Assembly: GCA_903917505.1 (NCBI GenBank)
Contig: CAIXAY010000468.1
Coordinates: 1-8,607 of the forward strand
DNA: 8,607 nt
Direction: 5' to 3'
Source: an uncultured beta proteobacterium
GTDB lineage: Bacteria > Pseudomonadota > Gammaproteobacteria > Burkholderiales > Rhodocyclaceae
A program made the position numbers and the translations under genes. The notes beneath the pieces are model-generated. The model ran no database searches and had not been told where the DNA came from. It was given only the letters and a program-made list of their open reading frames with translations. Positions 5,896-8,607 of the stretch are shown piece after piece (the stretch's first letter is position 1; each line of letters begins with the position of its first letter).

Positions 5896-6110
5896 GAACA
5901 AACGCAAATGCTTGGCTTCCCGAATCTCGATCGTCTTATCGGTCGAGATCCTCGTCGCTGCCGTCCAAAGAGAACGCTCGATCTCGACCCTCCGCTGCGC
6001 AATTTTTGCGCCGACCCTGTTCGCGAAGAGGCCCGTCAAGCAAGCCTTTGCGGGGCAGCACGGATCGACCGCACCCGGTCTATCGGCGCTTTTTCCGGGC
6101 ACGATTGATT
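5896..6110. other. Non-coding region with nested inverted repeats downstream of the tRNA
   Basis: The 290 bases between the tRNA and dctP hold no credible gene; a 66-codon frame at 5908 lacks a ribosome binding site and recognisable sequence. They do hold three related arms. ATCTCGATCG (5924-5933) can pair with CGGTCGAGAT (5940-5949), and GGTCGAGATC (5941-5950) pairs perfectly with GATCTCGACC (5980-5989), so the middle arm can pair with only one partner at a time. A further imperfect hairpin at 6063-6084 (GATCGACCG/CGGTCTATC, one mismatch) is followed by TTTTT at 6090-6094. This resembles a leader or terminator arrangement, but function is unproven. Confidence 0.35.
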
Positions 6111-6114
6111 CCGC

Positions 6115-6142
6115 TTGACACATGTGATACGACCATTAAGCT
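6115..6142 (+). promoter_or_regulatory. Candidate dctP promoter with an overlapping palindrome
   Basis: A perfect -35 hexamer TTGACA (6115-6120) is followed after 16 bases by a poor -10 candidate TAAGCT (6137-6142). The 8-base palindrome CACATGTG (6119-6126) overlaps the -35 end, as an operator might. Transcription from here would leave a leader of roughly 35-40 bases before dctP. A weak -10 next to a consensus -35 is compatible with activator dependence, but this is inference. Confidence 0.45.
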
Positions 6143-6185
6143 AACCAAGCCATTTCTAAAGTTCTTCAACCATAAGGGGGAAGTC

Positions 6186-7175
6186 ATGAAAACGAATCGA
6201 CGTCTGTCCGTGCTTCTGTGCGCCCTGAGTGTGGGCCTGTGTTCGTTCGCCTGGGGGGCTGACAAGGTGACGATCAAGCTCGCGAACTATTTCGCCATCA
6301 GTCACCCGCAAAACATCGCGCTCGAGAAGGCTTTCAAGCCGCTGCTCGAATCGGGGTCGAAGGGCAGCCTGACGGTGAATTTCTATCCGGACAATCAGCT
6401 CGGTTCGGAAAAGGAATTCATCGACGGGATCCGGCTCGGCGGCATCCAGATGGGCATCATCGGCATCATGCTCGGCGAAAAGTACCCGCTCCTGAAGCTC
6501 GGCGAATTTCCCTATCTGTTCGACAACGTCGATGTCGGCTACAAGATTCTGAACGACAATATCGACGAACTGACCGCCGATCTCCTCAAGGGCGACGGCA
6601 TGCGCACGCTCGGCATCACCGTCAATGGGGTACGCGCGATCTCCAACAGCAAGCACCCGATCAACAGCCCGGCCGACGCCAAAGGCATCAAGCTGCGCAT
6701 TCCGCAGGTCAGCATGTACACGGTGATGGGCAAGGCGCTCGGCTTCAGCGTCGTGACCATGCCCTACGGCGAAATATTCACGGCGCTGCAAACGGGGGTC
6801 GTCGACGGCCAGGAGAATCCGCCGACGACGGTGCTTGCCAGCGGCTGGTATGAAGCGCAGAAGTACATCGCGCTGACCGACCACTGCATTGCCTACAATT
6901 ACGTGGTGGTCAACGAGAAGTTCTACCAGAGCCTTTCGCCGGAAAACCAGGCGGCGCTCAAGGCGGCGGTCAAGGAATATGCGGCGCTTGAACTCAAGCT
7001 GTACAAGGAAGGCATGCAGAAGGACATCGACACCCTGAAGAGCAAGGGCATCGCGTTCACCACACCGGCGCGCAAGCCGTTCAAGGATCTGGTCCTGGCC
7101 GCCTACCCGGAAATGCTCGGCCCCGATCCGAAGCTGAATGCGATGGCGAAGCGTTTCCTCGATCTGCAGAAGTGA
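6186..7175 (+). CDS. dctP: TRAP transporter periplasmic solute-binding protein (DctP family)
   Basis: This 329-residue periplasmic protein captures a carboxylate substrate and delivers it to the DctQM membrane complex. Residues 1-24 form a Sec signal peptide (basic MKTNRR, hydrophobic core, then FAWG). The DctP fold is evident from NQLGSEKEFIDGIRLGGIQMGI (70-91), LGEFPYLFDN (105-114), NGVRAISNSKHPI (147-159), KGIKLRIPQ (166-174) and LQTGVVDGQENP (201-212). Arg171 in the KLRIP motif is the residue that in the family salt-bridges the substrate carboxylate, and Arg150 corresponds to the second conserved arginine. The frame is open further upstream, but that part crosses the tRNA; ATG 6186 follows AAGGGGGAA (6174-6182), an excellent ribosome binding site. 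dctQ follows after 92 bases containing a hairpin. The substrate is unknown: C4-dicarboxylates, malonate or other organic acids are all possible. Confidence 0.93.
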   Translation: MKTNRRLSVLLCALSVGLCSFAWGADKVTIKLANYFAISHPQNIALEKAFKPLLESGSKGSLTVNFYPDNQLGSEKEFIDGIRLGGIQMGIIGIMLGEKYPLLKLGEFPYLFDNVDVGYKILNDNIDELTADLLKGDGMRTLGITVNGVRAISNSKHPINSPADAKGIKLRIPQVSMYTVMGKALGFSVVTMPYGEIFTALQTGVVDGQENPPTTVLASGWYEAQKYIALTDHCIAYNYVVVNEKFYQSLSPENQAALKAAVKEYAALELKLYKEGMQKDIDTLKSKGIAFTTPARKPFKDLVLAAYPEMLGPDPKLNAMAKRFLDLQK

Positions 7176-7197
7176 CTCGTATCGAGTAAAGATGAAC

Positions 7198-7237
7198 GGG
7201 CGGCAGGCTGCTTGCCAGTTTGTCGCCCATTCTTTTT
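7198..7237 (+). terminator. Hairpin with T-tract between dctP and dctQ, likely partial terminator
   Basis: GGGCGGCA (7198-7205) pairs with TGTCGCCC (7221-7228) with one G-U pair, and an inner GGC/GCC can add three pairs. The T-rich stretch ATTCTTTTT follows at 7229-7237. It lies after dctP and before the dctQ ribosome binding site, so it probably lets only part of transcription continue and stabilises the dctP mRNA 3' end, giving more binding protein than membrane subunits. Confidence 0.65.
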
Positions 7238-7267
7238 GCTGCCCCCTTGTCTGAAGGAAAGCATTCG

Positions 7268-7759
7268 ATGAGTGAAATTCCAGAAGTGCCGCGTTCCGCT
7301 CTCGGCAAATTCCTGAGCAACGCGGCTGAGAACGTGCTGTTTGTCCTGTTCGCGGTGATGGTCTTCGTCGTTTTCGTGAACGTCGTCGCCCGCTATGTTT
7401 TCGACAATTCGATCATCGCCTCCGAAGAGCTCGCCCGCTATACCTTCGTCTGGGCTTCGTTCCTCGGCGCGATTTTCGTGCTGGCCGAGGACGGGCACAT
7501 CGGCGTCGATCTGGTCGTCAAGAAGCTGCCCCCGGCGCTGCGCAAGATCGTCCTCGTCTTCGCCAACCTCTGCATGCTGACACTTGCCGGCATCTGCACC
7601 TGGTACGGCTACGTCCTCGCGGAAAGCACTTTTAACTGGCCGTCGCCGGGGACGGGCATTCCGTACGGGTATATCGGCCTGATCATCCCGATCTCCTTCG
7701 CCGCCATGTTCGTCATCCTGGTGCGCAAGACCATTGCCCAGTTCAGGAGCCGGCCATGA
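7268..7759 (+). CDS. dctQ: TRAP transporter small membrane subunit (DctQ family)
   Basis: This 163-residue inner-membrane protein has four predicted transmembrane segments, near residues 22-44, 54-73, 93-118 and 133-153. The DctQ signatures are visible: NVVARYVFDNSIIASEELARYTFVW (38-62), the FLGAIFVLAEDGHIGVD stretch (65-81) and the final IPYGYIGLIIPISF (131-144). In TRAP systems this subunit is the scaffold that joins the large transport subunit and helps dock the binding protein. ATG 7268 is preceded by AAGGAAAG (7254-7261). An upstream in-frame ATG at 7220 falls inside the dctP-dctQ hairpin and is rejected. The stop codon overlaps the start of dctM by four bases (ATGA), showing translational coupling of the two membrane subunits. 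Confidence 0.93.
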   Translation: MSEIPEVPRSALGKFLSNAAENVLFVLFAVMVFVVFVNVVARYVFDNSIIASEELARYTFVWASFLGAIFVLAEDGHIGVDLVVKKLPPALRKIVLVFANLCMLTLAGICTWYGYVLAESTFNWPSPGTGIPYGYIGLIIPISFAAMFVILVRKTIAQFRSRP

Positions 7760-8607
7760 TTCTGTTCTTTCTGCTGTCCCTGACCTTCTTCATCGTGCTC
7801 GGCATCCCGATCGGCTTTGCCCTCGGGCTCACCAGCGTCGTCATGCTGATGTTTCTCGGCGAGAGCGACTTCTTCATCGTTCCGCAGAATATCCTCAAAG
7901 GCGCCGACAACTTCTCGCTGATGGCCATTCCCTTCTTCATCCTGGCCGGCGAAGTGATGAACGAAGGCGGCCTGTCGCTCGGCATCGTGCGTTTCGTGCA
8001 GACTTTGCTCGGCCACATCAAGGGCGGGCTCGGCTACGTGGCCATCGTCGCCAGCATGATCTTCGCCGGGATTTCCGGCGCGGCGGTCGCCGACACCTCG
8101 GCCATCGGCTCGGTCATTCTGCCGATCATGAAAAAGGAAGGCTACGACGTCAACAAGAGCACCGCCATCGTCTGCGCCGCCGGCACCATCGGCCCGATCA
8201 TCCCGCCGAGCATCCCGATGGTGGTGTTCGGCGTCGTCGGCGGCGTCTCGATCACGCGCATGTTCCTCGGCGGCATCGTACCGGGCATCATCACCGGCCT
8301 GCTGCTCTTTATCAGCTGGCGCGTGGTGACGCGGAAAGATGCCTTCGTCACTTACCCGCGCGCCTCGCGGCAGGAAATCTGGGCCGCCTTCGTCGAAGCG
8401 ATTCCGTCGCTGATGCTGCCGGTCATCATCCTCGGCGGCATCCTGAGCGGCATTTTCACGCCGACCGAAGCCGGCGTGGTCGCGGCGGTCTATGCGCTCG
8501 TCGTGTCGATCTTCGTTTACAAGCGGATCAATTTCAGCCAGTTCAGAAGCGTCTGCATCAAGTCGGCGAAAGCGACCTCGGTCGTCATGCTGGTGGTCGC
8601 CACCGCG
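7756..8607 (+). CDS. dctM: TRAP transporter large membrane subunit (DctM family), 3'-truncated by the window
   Basis: This is the Na+-coupled transport subunit of the TRAP system, a member of the ion transporter superfamily. The first 284 residues are visible (the family usually has about 425-430), and the frame is open to the window end with no stop. Hallmark motifs in order are FSLMAIPFFILAGEVMNEGG (53-72), GISGAAVADTSAIGSVILPIM (105-125), GTIGPIIPPSIPMVVFG (143-159) and GIFTPTEAGVVAAVYAL (232-248); these correspond to the family's substrate- and Na+-binding hairpin regions. The ATG overlaps the dctQ stop by four bases, with AGGAG at 7745-7749 as ribosome binding site. No frameshift or internal stop is seen. 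Confidence 0.95.
   Translation, partial: MILFFLLSLTFFIVLGIPIGFALGLTSVVMLMFLGESDFFIVPQNILKGADNFSLMAIPFFILAGEVMNEGGLSLGIVRFVQTLLGHIKGGLGYVAIVASMIFAGISGAAVADTSAIGSVILPIMKKEGYDVNKSTAIVCAAGTIGPIIPPSIPMVVFGVVGGVSITRMFLGGIVPGIITGLLLFISWRVVTRKDAFVTYPRASRQEIWAAFVEAIPSLMLPVIILGGILSGIFTPTEAGVVAAVYALVVSIFVYKRINFSQFRSVCIKSAKATSVVMLVVATA

Noticed and set aside
5876..5928. tRNA 3' end as a phage or island attachment site (CGAATCTC repeated at 5921)
   Set aside because: The repeat is only eight bases, and no integrase, phage gene or longer copy of the tRNA end is present in the window.
5908..6108. 66-codon frame after the tRNA
   Set aside because: No ribosome binding site, no recognisable motif, and it overlaps the inverted repeats.
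5847..6185. N-terminal extension of DctP beginning inside the tRNA
   Set aside because: It would read through the tRNA-Arg; the signal peptide and strong ribosome binding site fix the start at 6186.

Overview
The window is GC-rich DNA from what looks like a proteobacterium, most likely a betaproteobacterium near the Rhodocyclaceae or Burkholderiales. That placement is inference from three things: the base composition, a CCA-encoded tRNA-Arg(UCG), and the combination of malonate-decarboxylase genes, a YXWGXW-type lipoprotein and a TRAP transporter. All recognisable genes lie on the + strand.

Bases 1-3822 are the distal part of a malonate-utilisation operon. The order is the 3' part of the carboxyltransferase/decarboxylase gamma subunit (mdcE/madD), a PaaK-like adenylate-forming ligase best explained as the acetate:acyl-carrier-protein ligase MadH, the prosthetic-group transferase mdcG, and the two-component malonate transporter madL-madM. 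A strong intrinsic terminator (3849-3881) closes the operon. Together these genes import malonate, install and acetylate the 2'-(5''-phosphoribosyl)-3'-dephospho-CoA arm of the ACP, and decarboxylate malonyl-ACP to acetyl-ACP plus CO2. A LysR-type regulator (4064-5020) follows with a possible promoter of its own and is the probable malonate-responsive regulator.

Bases 5021-5818 hold two small envelope-targeted genes: a lipoprotein with tryptophan-rich YXWGXW-like repeats, and a 67-residue probable exported protein that I cannot assign. A complete tRNA-Arg (5819-5895) comes next. It is followed by about 290 bases without a credible gene but with several overlapping inverted repeats and a promoter-like sequence.

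Bases 6186-8607 are a tripartite TRAP transporter operon (dctP-dctQ-dctM, the last cut by the window end). A hairpin with a T-tract lies between dctP and dctQ and probably reduces expression of the membrane subunits relative to the binding protein. Its substrate cannot be read from the sequence. Its position next to a malonate cluster makes malonate or another small carboxylate a reasonable guess.

I found no CRISPR array, insertion sequence or phage gene. The most noteworthy point is the operon composition: a Malonomonas-like gene order (gamma subunit - ligase - transferase - madL - madM) with no biotin-carrier gene where madF would be expected.
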